Origin: an uncultured Oscillospiraceae bacterium
GTDB lineage: Bacteria > Bacillota > Clostridia > Oscillospirales > Acutalibacteraceae
Length of the DNA: 64,000 bases
Reading direction: 5' to 3'
NCBI GenBank assembly: GCA_900547105.1
Contig: URFL01000004.1
Coordinates: 1 to 64,000 of the forward strand
Shown: positions 38,883 through 50,100 of the stretch, one piece after another
Position numbering within the stretch: the first letter of the stretch is position 1
How the letters are laid out: each line of letters begins with the position of its first letter
Translations under genes and position numbers: made by a program
Notes under the pieces: model-generated
Told to the model about the DNA's origin: nothing
Database searches by the model: none
What the model saw: only the letters and a program-made list of their open reading frames with translations

Positions 38883-41317
38883 ATGAACAAGCACCTGTCA
38901 CAGGAAGAGAAAAATGCGCTGGCATCGGAATTTGCCTATCATGGTCAAAAATCCGGCATCATCGGCGGATACTGTGAAGCGGATTTTCCGCTGTATTACG
39001 CCAACGAGGAAATGGCGGCTATGCTCGGTTATGGCAGTGTGGACGAGCTTGCCGATGCCATCGGCGGCAAGGTGGCGGGCACCATTCACCCCGACGATAT
39101 GCTGCAGGTAGAGCAGGACTTGGGCGGGCGTTTTTACGAGGGCATGACCTACGAAACGACCTATCGCATGCCGCGGAAAGACGGCTCGTGGTTTTGGACG
39201 GTGGACAAGGGCAAGGTGATCCGTGCCGAGGATGGGCGGCTGGCGATCCTCAGCATTTGCACCGATATGAGCGACTTTTTACAGCGGCAAAAAGAGCTGG
39301 AAGCCAAAAACAAGGTATCGGATTATCTGTTCAAAAATCTGCCGGGCGGCTATGTCCGCTGCTCCACGGATGAGGATTTTTCTCTGCTTTATATCAGCGA
39401 GCGATTTTTGGAGATTCTCGGATGGACAGAGCAAGAGATTCGCACAAAATTTGACAACAAGTTTATAAATCTGGTGCATCCGGATGACCGGCTGAATTTG
39501 CAAAAATATACCAATTTGGTTCTTGACAGCGAGATAGATACGCCGCTTGAAAACGCCACTTACCGGCTGTTGGGAAAAGACGGCTATCACTGGATTCTGG
39601 ATGCCACGGTAAAGGTGTCAGCTTCCGGTCAGACATTTTTGCAATGCATTATTTCGGATATCAACCAGTTTATTTCTGAAAAAAATCAGCGGGAAATCCA
39701 GTTGCAGCGTTCGCTTGCCGCTTCCGAAGAGCGGTACGAGATCATCAACGCATTGGGAAACATTTATCAGGAGCTCAGCGTGGTGGATCTGAATGCTCAA
39801 ACCTATACCATTGTTTCGGGATATGGCGCATCGCACCAGTATCAAGGGCGTGTCGGGTCGCTGAGCGAGCTGCAGCAATTTATTTTGGAGCAGATCATTG
39901 TGCCGGAGCAGGTAGAGGACGCCAAGGCGTTTCTGGATTTTTCCACCGCGTCGGATCGTTTGGGCAACAAGCCCTATATCGCTCACGAATTACAAGGGCA
40001 AAACCACACATGGTATTTGGTAAGCTTGATCGTGAAAAGCCGGGATACGGACGGCAACATTACACATCTGATTCTGGCGGTGCGCAACATCGACAATCAA
40101 AAAGCCCGCGAATCTGCCTACCAGAAAATCTTGAGGATGCTGCGACAAACGCCCGCCGGGCGAACGAAGCCAAAACCAATTTTCTCCGCCGCATGAGCCA
40201 CGACATCCGCACCCCGCTCAACGGAATCATTGGGCTTTTGAAAATCAACGAAACCCATTTTGATGATAAAGAGCTGGTGCGGGAGAACCAGAAAAAGATG
40301 GAGGTTGCAGCCAACCATCTGTTGTCGCTCATCAACGATGTGCTGCAGATGAGCAAGCTGGAGGACGGTAGCGCGGTGTTGACGCACGAATTCATCAGCT
40401 TGGTGGATTTGACACAGGATATTGTCAATATTATCATCGGGCGCGCGGTGGAGGCGGGCATTGAATGGGATTATGAAAAAGGCAAATCTGTCATCCCCTA
40501 CCCCTATATTTACGGCAGCCCGGTGCATTTGCGGCAGATATTTTTGAATATTTACGGAAACTGCATCAAGTACAACCGCCCCGGCGGAAAGATCGTCACC
40601 ATTGTGGATACGCTGGGAGAATGTGACGGTGTTTGTACCTATCGCTGGACCATCACCGACACCGGCATCGGCATGAGCGAAGAGTTTTTGAACCATATTT
40701 TTGAACCGTTTGCCCAGGAAAAGAGTGATGCCCGCAGCGCTTATCAGGGCACCGGTCTTGGTATGTCCATCGTCAAAGGGCTGCTGGACCAAATGGGCGG
40801 CACCATCTCCATCACCAGTGAGGTGGGCGTCGGTTCCACCTTTGTGATTGCCATTCCCTTTGAGATTGCTCCGCCGCCTACCGAAGTATCGGTGCTGCCG
40901 GTTGCAGCCGAACACAGCCTTCGCGGGCTGCATCTGATGCTGGCCGAGGATAATGATTTGAACGCCGAGATCGCCCAGACGCTGTTGGAGGACGAGGGCG
41001 CCGCTGTCACCATTGTGGGCGACGGAAAACAGGCGGTGGAGCTGTTCGCCCAAAGTGCCCCCGGAACCTTTGATGCGATCCTCATGGACATGATGATGCC
41101 GGTGATGGACGGCTTGGCGGCGACGAGAACCATTCGCGCGCTGGAGCATCCCGATGCAAAAAGCATCCCGATCATTGCCATGACAGCCAACGCGTTTAAG
41201 GAGGATGCCGACAAATGTCTGGCAGCCAGCATGAACGCCCATCTGGCAAAGCCGCTGGACATCCGCAAGGTCACGACCACCATTGCGCGGCTGTGCTATA
41301 CAACAGACACACATTAA
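38883..41317 (+). pseudogene. Hybrid sensor histidine kinase (PAS-PAS-PAS-HisKA-HATPase-REC), frameshifted
   Basis: First frame 38883-40196 holds three PAS-type domains (e.g. LGYGSVDELADAIGG..., DFSLLYISERFLEILGWTEQEIR). A second frame from about 40125 to 41317 holds HisKA (RRMSHDIRTPLNGIIG), HATPase (NCIKYNRPGGK, DTGIGMSEEF, GTGLGMSIVKG) and a receiver (LAEDNDLNAEI, DAILMDMMMPVMDG, AKPLDIRK). One missing base in the AAAA run at 40125-40128 would explain the break: with it the joint reads Tyr-Gln-Lys-Asn-Leu-Glu-Asp. No membrane helix is seen, so the kinase was soluble. Real inactivation, phase variation or a sequencing error are all possible. Confidence 0.88.
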
Positions 41318-41334
41318 CAACTCCTATATTGCCA

Positions 41335-41368
41335 AAAAGGGCTGACAGAACATTCTGTCAGCCCTTTT
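41335..41368. terminator. Bidirectional terminator between kinase and radC
   Basis: AAAAGGGCTGACAGAA (41335-41350) pairs with TTCTGTCAGCCCTTTT (41353-41368). A and U runs on both sides serve the convergent kinase (plus) and radC (minus) messages. Confidence 0.9.
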
Positions 41369-41399
41369 GGGATGCTGTATTCGGTTTTTCGATCGGCGG

Positions 41400-42095
41400 T
41401 TACAGCTCGAACAGCGGCGCCCACATCGGTGTGTTATGCATCGACATAAACTCGTCCCCTGCCACCACAATGTGATCCAGCAGCGCGATACCCGCCGGTG
41501 ACAGCACCTTGCGCAACTGCTGGGTGGTCGCCACATCCTCACGCGAGGGGACGGCGCTGCCGCCCGGGTGGTTGTGCGCCAGCACCACCGCCGTAGCGTT
41601 GTGGCGCAGCGCCGTTTGCAAAATCAAACGGGTGTTGATCTGGGCCGCGTTGACGCTGCCCTCGGTCACAATGCCGGCGTGGCGCACCCGATAGCGGCTG
41701 TCCATACAGATCAGCAGCACCGCTTCGTGCTCCAGTCCGGCGAAAAACGGCACCGCATATTCGCCCATACGCTGGTAGCTTTTCAGCACCGTTTCCGCCT
41801 GTTGCTGATCCTTGGCGTATTCGCGCGCCAGCTGCTTGCAAAAGCAGATCAGCACCGCTGCGTTTTCCGACATACCGGGGATGCGGCACAGCTCCTCATA
41901 CGGCGCGTCCAGCACGCCGGACAGCGAGCCGAACGCCTCCATCAGGCGGTGCGCCAGCTCGTTGGTGTCGCGGCGTGGAATGCCGAAGAACAGCAGCATT
42001 TCCACGATCTGGTGCCGTTCAAAATGCGACAGCCCCTCCTGCAAAAAGCGCTGCTTGACCCGCTGGCGGTGTCCTGCGTGCACCGGCTGATCCAT
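41400..42095 (-). CDS. radC: RadC/JAB domain protein
   Basis: 231 residues, normal length. The C-terminal JAB domain has the zinc motif AHNHPGGSAVPSREDV (H174, H176, S184, D187), plus SVNAAQINTRLILQTALRHNA. The N-terminal helices (HQIVEMLLFFGIPRRDTNELAHRL, CRIPGMSENAA) form the HhH-like region. RadC proteins are widespread but their function is unsettled. GGGGGAGG lies upstream. It follows pyrE by 24 nt, probably one operon. Confidence 0.93.
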   Translation of the reverse strand: MDQPVHAGHRQRVKQRFLQEGLSHFERHQIVEMLLFFGIPRRDTNELAHRLMEAFGSLSGVLDAPYEELCRIPGMSENAAVLICFCKQLAREYAKDQQQAETVLKSYQRMGEYAVPFFAGLEHEAVLLICMDSRYRVRHAGIVTEGSVNAAQINTRLILQTALRHNATAVVLAHNHPGGSAVPSREDVATTQQLRKVLSPAGIALLDHIVVAGDEFMSMHNTPMWAPLFEL

Positions 42096-42119
42096 GCCGT
42101 TTTCCTCCCCCGCTGTTGC

Positions 42120-42695
42120 TTATTTCCGGCTGCCGGGTTTATAGGGAGCCGGTGCCCCCGCTTTGCACAGCGGGCATTCGTCCGCTTCCCACGATTCGAC
42201 ATCCAGCGAGATCACCGCATGGAACGGCACACCGAAATCGATCTTGCCGCCGGTGCGATCCACGATGGAGCCAACGCCCACCACTTCGCCGCCGGCCGCT
42301 TTGACCAGATCCATCACCTCGCGCACCGAACCGCCGGTGGTGATAACATCCTCCACCAGCAGCACTTTTTGACCCGGCTGCACCGCAAAGCCGCGGCGCA
42401 GCGTCATGGCGCCGTTTTCCCGCTCGGCAAAGAAGTTTTCGCAGCCCAGCGCACGGCTGACTTCATACGCCATCTGCACCGCGCCCATGGCGGGGCCGAT
42501 GACCACTTCCACACCGTCGTTGCGATAATAATCCGCCAGCGCCGCGCACAGCTCCTCGCTGTAGCGGGTGTTGCGGAAAATTTTGGCGCATTGCAGATAG
42601 CGGTTGGAATGGCGACCGGAGGTGAGCAGGAAGTGACCCTCCAGCAGCACACCGGCTTCTTTGAAAATCTCCAGAACGCGTTCTTTGGAAATCAT
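42120..42695 (-). CDS. pyrE: Orotate phosphoribosyltransferase
   Basis: 191 residues from ATG at 42695 (AAAGGAGAAAACCGAT in front). The PRPP loop VLLVEDVITTGGS is intact, with LTSGRHSNRYLQCAKIF and NGAMTLRRGF (substrate loop). The C-terminus adds EADECPLCKAG, a short Cys-containing tail seen in some Clostridia. It converts orotate and PRPP to OMP in pyrimidine synthesis. Confidence 0.95.
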   Translation of the reverse strand: MISKERVLEIFKEAGVLLEGHFLLTSGRHSNRYLQCAKIFRNTRYSEELCAALADYYRNDGVEVVIGPAMGAVQMAYEVSRALGCENFFAERENGAMTLRRGFAVQPGQKVLLVEDVITTGGSVREVMDLVKAAGGEVVGVGSIVDRTGGKIDFGVPFHAVISLDVESWEADECPLCKAGAPAPYKPGSRK

Positions 42696-42739
42696 ATCGG
42701 TTTTCTCCTTTATTCTGTAAATTTCGATGGTTCGAAAAG

Positions 42740-42768
42740 AGTATATCACATTTTTTATCATTTGAAAA
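42740..42768 (-). promoter_or_regulatory. Weak candidate promoter for pyrE-radC
   Basis: On the minus strand TATACT (42740-42745) with a poor -35 TTTTCA 17 bp away (42763-42768). It overlaps the plus-strand promoter of the divergent pseudouridine synthase gene, so the two may compete. Confidence 0.4.
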
Positions 42769-42789
42769 GGGGCGGCGATATGGTATAAT
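42762..42789 (+). promoter_or_regulatory. Promoter of the pseudouridine synthase-addB-addA operon
   Basis: TTGAAA (42762-42767), 16-bp spacer, perfect TATAAT (42784-42789). The start codon follows at 42829. Confidence 0.7.
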
Positions 42790-42828
42790 ACCACTATATT
42801 TCATTTTTTAACAGAAAGGCGAATCGCC

Positions 42829-43797
42829 ATGCAGCTTTTGACCATTCAAAAAAACGACGCGGGACAGCGGATCGACAAGTTTTTGCAAAAAACCTTTCGG
42901 CAGTTTCCGGTGTCGATGATGTACAAATACATCCGCCAGAAGGATATTAAGATCAACGGCAAGCGCTGCACCATCTCCACCCGCCTGTGCGAGGGAGATC
43001 AGGTGGCGCTGTATGTGAAGGACGAGTTTTTGACGCGGGAAGCACCGGTATACGATTTTCTGCACGCGTCCACCCAGCTGGACATTTTGTACGAGGACGA
43101 CAACCTGATGCTGCTTAACAAAAAGGCGGGGGTGCTGGTGCACCCCGACAAGCACGAATACGCCGACACGCTGTTGTTTCGCATCCAGCGATATTTATAC
43201 GAAAAAGGCGAATACGACCCCGCGCAGGAAAACAGCTTTACCCCCGCGCTGGTCAACCGCATCGACCGCAACACCAGCGGCATCGTGATCGCTGCCAAAA
43301 CGGCGGCGGCGCTGCGGATCCTTAACCAAAAGCTCAAGGATCGGGAAATCCAGAAATACTACCTGTGCATTGTACACGGCACGCCACAGCCGCCGCACGC
43401 GGTGTTGAAGGGTTATCTGCAAAAGGACGAGGCGCGCAATCAGGTGACGGTGCTGACCCATCCGGTGCCGGGCGGGCGCACCATTTTGACCGAATACACG
43501 GTGCTCGAGCAAAAAAACGGCCTGTCGCTGCTGGAGGTGCATCTGCTGACCGGGCGCACCCACCAGATCCGGGCGCATCTGGCATCCATCGGGCATCCGT
43601 TGCTGGGGGACGGCAAATACGGCACCAACGCGCTGAATAAGGGCACCGGCTTTCACAAGCAGGCGCTGTGCTCCTATAAGCTGGTGTTCGCGTTTACCAC
43701 CCCGGCAGAGGAGCTGGAATATCTGAACGGGCGCGCATTTGCGCTGCCCCATGTCTGGTTTGCGGACGAGTTCCGCGCCGGCAAGATTCACAAGTAA
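42829..43797 (+). CDS. RluA-family 23S rRNA/tRNA pseudouridine synthase
   Basis: 322 residues. An N-terminal S4 domain (RIDKFLQKTFRQFPVSMMYKYIRQKDIKING) precedes the catalytic domain with PALVNRIDRNTSGIVIAAKT (catalytic Asp in RxDxxTSG) and GRTHQIRAHLASIGHPLLGDGKYG. It is RluC/RluD-like; which uridines it modifies cannot be told from sequence alone. AGAAAGGCG precedes the ATG. Confidence 0.93.
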   Translation: MQLLTIQKNDAGQRIDKFLQKTFRQFPVSMMYKYIRQKDIKINGKRCTISTRLCEGDQVALYVKDEFLTREAPVYDFLHASTQLDILYEDDNLMLLNKKAGVLVHPDKHEYADTLLFRIQRYLYEKGEYDPAQENSFTPALVNRIDRNTSGIVIAAKTAAALRILNQKLKDREIQKYYLCIVHGTPQPPHAVLKGYLQKDEARNQVTVLTHPVPGGRTILTEYTVLEQKNGLSLLEVHLLTGRTHQIRAHLASIGHPLLGDGKYGTNALNKGTGFHKQALCSYKLVFAFTTPAEELEYLNGRAFALPHVWFADEFRAGKIHK

Positions 43798-43809
43798 GGA
43801 GGAACCGCT

Positions 43810-46800
43810 ATGCTGCAACTGGTGTTGGGGCGTTCCGGCTTTGGCAAAACCCACTGGATTCACGCGCAGGTGGCGGATTGGGCACGCAGCGCGGAGGGTC
43901 CGCTGTATCTGTTGGTGCCCGAACAATTTTCGTTTGAAACCGAGCGCGCGCTGCTGCAGCAGTTGGGCGCAGTGCTCGCCAATCGGGTGCAGGTCATCAG
44001 CTTTTCGCGGTTGGCGGAAACGCTGTGCCCGCCCGCGGGCGGCAAGCGCATGGACGACACGGTGCGCACGCTGTTGATGAGTGAAGCGCTGACCGCCTGT
44101 GCCGACCAGCTGACGCTGTATCGGCGGCACACGGCGGATGCGGATTACATCCGCTGTCTGTTGTCGCTGCTGACCGAATGCAAGCAAAGCAGCATTTCCG
44201 CCGAACAGCTGGCGCAAACCGCCGCCGGGTTGCCGGACAGCGCGCTAAAGCACAAAACCGAAGAGCTTGGCTGCATCCTCGCCGCTTACGATGCACTGGT
44301 GGGACAGGCTTACAGCGATCCGCTGGACGATTTGTCCACGCTGACACGGCATTTGCAAGTCCATCCCCTACCTCCACAGACGCGGGTGGCGGTGGATTCG
44401 TTCAACGGCTTTACCCAGCAGGAGCTGGCGGTGCTGCAGCAGCTGATCGCGCAAAGTGAACAGGTGACGGTAGCGCTGTGCACCGATACGCTGGAACCCA
44501 CGCCGGACAGCGGGTCACCGTTTGATCCGGTGACCCGCACCGCTAACCGGCTGGTGCGCATGGCGCAGGAAGCGTATGTGAAAGTGGCGGCACCGGTGGT
44601 GTTGACCGAGCGGCGCCGCACGACTGATCCGGCGCTGAACGCGGTGGAGCAACAGCTGTTTGTTCCGGCGGCACAGCCGCTGGATGCCGCGACCGAGGCG
44701 GTGACGCTGTTGAGTGCCGATGATATCTATGCCGAATGTGACGCGGTGGCGCGGCTGATCCGGCGGCAGGTGCGCTGCGGCGGCGGACACTGGCGGGATT
44801 TTTCCATTGTGGTACGCCAGCTGACGGATTACCGCGGGGTGCTGGATGTCGCGCTGGACAAACAGGGCGTGGCATATTATCTGGACAGCCGCGAAAATGT
44901 GATGACCGATTCGCTGTTTTCGCTGACCACTGCTGCGCTGCAAGTGGCGGGTGGCGAATGGAGCAGCGAGCTGCTATTGCGCATCGCTAAAACCGGGCTG
45001 GTGGGCTTATCCGCCCACTCGGTGGCGCTGCTGGAGAACTACGCGTTCACCTGGCGGGTGACCGGCAGCGGGTGGCGGCGGGAATGGGCCGACCATCCGG
45101 ACGGGCTGTCGGTGCAATTTGACGAGCAAAGCCGCGACCGGCTGCATTATCTCAATTTGCTGCGTCAGCGGCTGATCGCGCCACTGGAAACGCTGGCGGG
45201 GATGTTGCGTCGCGCACCCGCGCTGACCGGTGAGGAATTTGCCCGCGCGGTGTATAGCTATCTGCTGAACGCGCGCGCCGATCGGATGCTGCGGCTGCAG
45301 GCGCGGCACTGGCAACAGGCAGGCGAAGAGGCGCTCGCCGAACGGCAGTCGCGGTTGTGGCCGCTGCTGATCGGGCTGCTGGACACCTTTGCCCACACGC
45401 TGCCCCATCCGCTGCCCGCCGAACGGCTGATCGAGCTGTTCCGGCTGGTGGTATCCGCCACCGATTTGGGCGATATTCCGCAAACGCTGGATGCGGTGCA
45501 GATCGGCAGCGCCGACCGGATGCGGTTTGCCGCGCCGCGCACGGTGTTTGTGCTGGGCGCCAACGAAGGGGTGTTCCCCGCGTATCCCGCCGGCGGCAAT
45601 TTGTGGAGCACCGCCGACCGGCAGCAGTTGATCGAAGCGGGACTGCCGCTGAACGACAGTGGCGACGACGCGATTTTGGAAGAGCGGCTGTATGCGTATC
45701 AGGCGCTGGCCGCTCCCTCGGACAAGCTCATCATCAGCTATCTGCGGGGCAACGCAGCGGGCGAAACGCTGCTGCCCTCCAGCATGGTGGAAAATGTGCA
45801 GCAAATTCTGCCCCGCTGCGTCCGGTTGGACACCGCCGATATGGCGGATTATGTGGAATCGGGGCGCGATGCGTTGGAGCAGGCGGCGCGCGGATGGCGT
45901 CAGCCGGATCCGCTGGTTGCCTCGCTGAAGCAGGCGCTCGCAAAGCAAGAGGAAGCCCGCCAACCGATGGCGCTGTTGCAGCGCGCGGCGGATCAGCGCC
46001 CGGCAGCATTTGCGAATTCTACGGCGGCACGCCGCTTTTTCGGCGACGATATGCGACTGTCTCCCTCGCGGGTGGAGAAATATCACCAGTGCCGTTTTGC
46101 GTATTTTTGCCAGTACGGCTTGCAGGTGCGCCCGCGCCGCGCCGCTGATCTGGATGCGATGGAATTCGGTACACTGGCGCATTATGTGATGGAGCAGTTG
46201 CTGCCCGGTTATACGGCGCAGGGGTTTGAACACATTACCCAAAAACAGATCGCCGCCGACACCGACCGGGTGGTGGACGGCTATGTACAGGAATATATGG
46301 GCGGCACCGACGGCAAAACCCACCGCTTTTTGTATTTGCTGGAGCGGCTGAAGGTCGTCTGCCGCCAGCTGATGAAGCAGGTGGTGCGCGAGCTGCGCCA
46401 AAGCCAGTTTGTACCCACCGATTTTGAACTGGAGATCGGGCAGCTGTCCGGCGACGATGTACCGCGGGTGCCGTCGGTGGTGCTGACACTGCCGGATGGT
46501 GCCCGGATCCGGGTGCAGGGCAAGGTGGATCGGGTGGATGTGTACCGCCAAAACGATATATCGTATGTCCGCATCATCGACTACAAAACCGGACAAAAGC
46601 AATTTCGCCTGTCGGATGTGGTGGCGGGCATCAATTTGCAGATGCTGATCTACATCATGTCCATTTGGCAAAACGGCGGCGCGCGGTATGGTCAGGTGCA
46701 GCCCGCGGGGCTGTTGTATCTGCCCGCCAAGCTGCCGGTGCTGAAAGTAGATCGCTGCGCCGACGGCGACGCGTTGGAGCGCGCCGACATCCGCGCTATG

Positions 46801-47178
46801 CGGATGAACGGGCTGCTGCTGGATCATCCCGACATTGTGCGGGCAATGGAGGCGGACGGTGCGGGGCTGTTTGTGCCCGCGCGGATCAACGCCAAGGGTG
46901 AGCTGTCGCACGACGCAAGTGTGGCATCGCTGGCGCAGTTCGGGCAACTGAAAAAGCGGGTGGACAAGCTGTTGACCGATATGGCGGAAACGCTGCGGCG
47001 CGGCGATATTGCCGCGGTACCCGCCTGCGGCGCGGTGGAGGCGTGCACTTATTGCGAATACCGGGCGGTGTGCGAATTTGAACCGGGCGACCCGGTGCGG
47101 TTTATCGCCCAGCAGGATGCCGCCACCGTATGGAAAGAGCTCGCCGCCGAGCAGGAGCAGGAGGAACAGCATGAGTAG
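43810..47178 (+). CDS. addB: ATP-dependent helicase/nuclease subunit B
   Basis: 1122 residues, typical length. The N-terminal Walker A is GRSGFGKT. The C-terminal RecB-like nuclease has RVDVYRQNDISYVRIIDYKTGQ. Cys761 (KYHQCRFAYFC) and Cys1079, 1082, 1088 (ACTYCEYRAVC) match the four iron-sulphur ligands of B. subtilis AddB, with the same C-x2-C-x5-C spacing. With AddA it resects double-strand breaks and loads RecA. It is cotranscribed with the pseudouridine synthase and overlaps addA by 8 nt. Confidence 0.96.
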   Translation: MLQLVLGRSGFGKTHWIHAQVADWARSAEGPLYLLVPEQFSFETERALLQQLGAVLANRVQVISFSRLAETLCPPAGGKRMDDTVRTLLMSEALTACADQLTLYRRHTADADYIRCLLSLLTECKQSSISAEQLAQTAAGLPDSALKHKTEELGCILAAYDALVGQAYSDPLDDLSTLTRHLQVHPLPPQTRVAVDSFNGFTQQELAVLQQLIAQSEQVTVALCTDTLEPTPDSGSPFDPVTRTANRLVRMAQEAYVKVAAPVVLTERRRTTDPALNAVEQQLFVPAAQPLDAATEAVTLLSADDIYAECDAVARLIRRQVRCGGGHWRDFSIVVRQLTDYRGVLDVALDKQGVAYYLDSRENVMTDSLFSLTTAALQVAGGEWSSELLLRIAKTGLVGLSAHSVALLENYAFTWRVTGSGWRREWADHPDGLSVQFDEQSRDRLHYLNLLRQRLIAPLETLAGMLRRAPALTGEEFARAVYSYLLNARADRMLRLQARHWQQAGEEALAERQSRLWPLLIGLLDTFAHTLPHPLPAERLIELFRLVVSATDLGDIPQTLDAVQIGSADRMRFAAPRTVFVLGANEGVFPAYPAGGNLWSTADRQQLIEAGLPLNDSGDDAILEERLYAYQALAAPSDKLIISYLRGNAAGETLLPSSMVENVQQILPRCVRLDTADMADYVESGRDALEQAARGWRQPDPLVASLKQALAKQEEARQPMALLQRAADQRPAAFANSTAARRFFGDDMRLSPSRVEKYHQCRFAYFCQYGLQVRPRRAADLDAMEFGTLAHYVMEQLLPGYTAQGFEHITQKQIAADTDRVVDGYVQEYMGGTDGKTHRFLYLLERLKVVCRQLMKQVVRELRQSQFVPTDFELEIGQLSGDDVPRVPSVVLTLPDGARIRVQGKVDRVDVYRQNDISYVRIIDYKTGQKQFRLSDVVAGINLQMLIYIMSIWQNGGARYGQVQPAGLLYLPAKLPVLKVDRCADGDALERADIRAMRMNGLLLDHPDIVRAMEADGAGLFVPARINAKGELSHDASVASLAQFGQLKKRVDKLLTDMAETLRRGDIAAVPACGAVEACTYCEYRAVCEFEPGDPVRFIAQQDAATVWKELAAEQEQEEQHE

Positions 47179-50100
47179 ACAATGGACGCCGGAGCAACGG
47201 CATTGTATTGATGCGCGCGGCGGCACCGTGTTGGTGTCGGCGGCCGCCGGATCGGGCAAAACCACTGTACTGGTGGAGCGGGTGATCCGGCGCATCACCG
47301 ATGAACAGCATCCGGTAGACGCCGACCGGCTGTTGGTGGTAACCTTTACCAAAGCCGCCGCTGCCGAGATGAAGCAGCGGCTGGGCAAGGCGCTCGCCGA
47401 ACAAATGGCGGCGCACCCGCACGACCGGCGGCTGCAGCGGCAGCAGATGCTGCTGCCCCGCGCCCATATCAGCACGGTGCACAGCTTTTGTTCGGCGTTG
47501 CTGCGGGAAAATTTTCATTTGCTGGATATTTCGCCCCAATTCAAGGTGGCGGAGGACGCCGACGTGCGCACCATGCAGCAGGAGGCGCTTGCCGAGGTGA
47601 TGGAGGCTGCCTACGAAGCCCGCGACCCCGCGTTTTTGGCGCTTGCCGAGCTGCTTTCGGGCGGACGCGATGACCGCAAGCTGACCGAAGCGGTGCTGCG
47701 GCTGTATACCTTTATCCAATCGCACCCCTTCCCCAACGACTGGCTGCAGGCGCAGGAGGCACTTTATGCCACCAACGCCCCGATTGCGAACACCACATGG
47801 GGACAAACGGTACGGCGGTATGTGTCCGGCACGCTGCACCACGGCGTAGCAATGCTGCGCAAAGCGTGGAGCATGGCGACATCCGAAGAGCAAATGGCTG
47901 CCGCCTATGCCGGACCGCTGCTCGCCGATTGCCAGCAGCTGGAAATACTGGCTGACAATTTTGATACCGAGGACAACTGGGATGACGCCATCGATATGCT
48001 GGAGCAGTTCACCTTCAACCGGCTGGGCAGCTTGCGCCAGTATCCGGACGAGCTGTTCAAAAAGCGGGTGACCGGGCTGCGCGACGAGGTGAAAAAGCAG
48101 CTGGCCGCGCTGCCCGCGCTGTTTTGCGGCAGCGAAGCCGAATGCCGCGAGGATATTGCCGTGCTGCGCCAGCCGGTGACGGCGCTGTGCGCGCTGGTGC
48201 GGCAATTCAGCGACACATACGAACAGAAAAAAGCCGCCAAGCATTGGGTGGATTTCAACGATTTGGAACATTTGACGCTGCGGCTGCTGCTCGACCGGCA
48301 GGAAAACGGCACCGTGCGTCGCACCCCGCTGGCACAGGAGCTGGCACAGCAGTTTGAAGAGGTGTTGGTGGACGAATATCAGGACACCAACGCCGCGCAG
48401 GATGCGCTGTTCCGCGCGATCTCGCGGGACGAGCAAAACCTGTTTATGGTGGGCGATGTCAAACAGAGCATCTACGGCTTTCGCCAGGCGATGCCGGATA
48501 TTTTCCTCGCGCGGCAAAAGGCGTATGCCGATTATGACGGCGAGCATTTTCCGGCGACCATCACGCTGGGGCACAATTTCCGCAGCCGCGACACCGTGAC
48601 CGACAGCGTCAACTTTGTGTTTTCCCAGCTGATGAGCGAACAGCTGGGGGGACTAACCTACGACGAGCACCACGCACTGATCCCCGCCGCCAGCTATCCG
48701 GAAAGCCCCGCATTTGACACCGCGTTTTATGTGATCGACGATGCGCGGCGGGAGGATCTGGACTCCAAGGACGCTGCCGAGGCGCGGCTGATCGCCGCCC
48801 GCATCCGCGAATGGATGAGCACCATGACCATCACCGACCACGGCGAAACGCGCCCGGCGCGGTATGGCGATTTCTGCATTTTGCTGCGCAGCAAATCCAC
48901 CCACGCGGCGGTGTATGCGGACGAGCTTGGCCGCTGCGGAATCCCCGCGTGGACCGCCAGCTCCGGCGGCTTTTTCGCCACGCCGGAGATCGGCACCGCG
49001 CTGTCGCTGCTGCGACTGGTTGACAACCCGATGCGGGATGTACCGCTGCTGGCGGTGATGATGTCGCCGGTGGGCGGTTTTCTTCCGGATGATCTCGCCG
49101 CCATTCGCACCGGACGCACCAAAGCGCCGTTGTATGTAGCGCTGCGGGAATATGCCCGCCGGCAGGAGGACCCGCTGGCGGTGCGCTGCGATGCGTTTTT
49201 GCAGCAGATGGAGGGCTATCGCCGCTTGGCGGCGAGCGTGCCCGCCGACCAATTGATTCACCGGCTGTTCACCGAAACCGGCTTGGAGGGTTGCTTTAGC
49301 GTGCGTCCCCACGGCGAGCAGCGGGTTGCGAACCTGCGGCTGCTGCACGAATACGCCCGCCGGTTTGAGCAAGGGCGGTTTCGCGGATTGTCCGCGTTTG
49401 TCCGTTATCTTGACCGGTTGGAGGAGCAGCAAATGGATCTTGCGCCGGCTTCCACCCTGTCGGAACACGCGGATGTGGTGCGGATCATCAGTATTCATCA
49501 TTCCAAAGGACTGGAATTTCCGGTGGTATTTCTCGCCGGGCTGGGGCACCAGTTTAACACCGAATCCACCAAAGGCGATCTGCTGATGCAGGCATCGCAG
49601 GGGATTGGACTGATGCGCCGCGATCCCGACACCCGCAAGCAGTTTAACACGCTGCCGCGGCAGGCGGTGGCGCTGTCCATCCGTCAGGCGGAACGCGCCG
49701 AGGAGCTGCGGGTGTTGTACGTGGCGATGACCCGTGCCAAAGAAAAGCTGTGTCTGGTCATGACGGCGCGCGATCCGCAAGCCGCGCTGACCAAGCACGC
49801 CGCCACGCTGGATAACGAACCGACCTTACCCGCCCACACGCTGCTCAGCGCCGGCAGTATGGGCGATTGGCTGATGATGGCGGCGCTGCGCCATCCCTCC
49901 GGCGGCTTTTTCCGCAAGCTGGCAGGCGAAGAGGCGCTGTCGCCGCTGCCCGCCGCCACCACATGGCAAATGGAGATCGTCCCCTCGCCCGCCCCGGCGC
50001 AGGCGGAAGAGTCATCGTCCAGTGTGCCGGCTGATCCGGCACTGGTGGAGGAAATCGACCGCCGCATCGGGTACCAATATCCCTTTGCGGCGCTGACGGA

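Noticed and set aside
45007..47475. Minus-strand open frame of 822 codons across addB
   Set aside because: Antisense to addB/addA in GC-rich DNA; His/Gln/Arg-rich composition typical of shadow frames and no recognisable domain.
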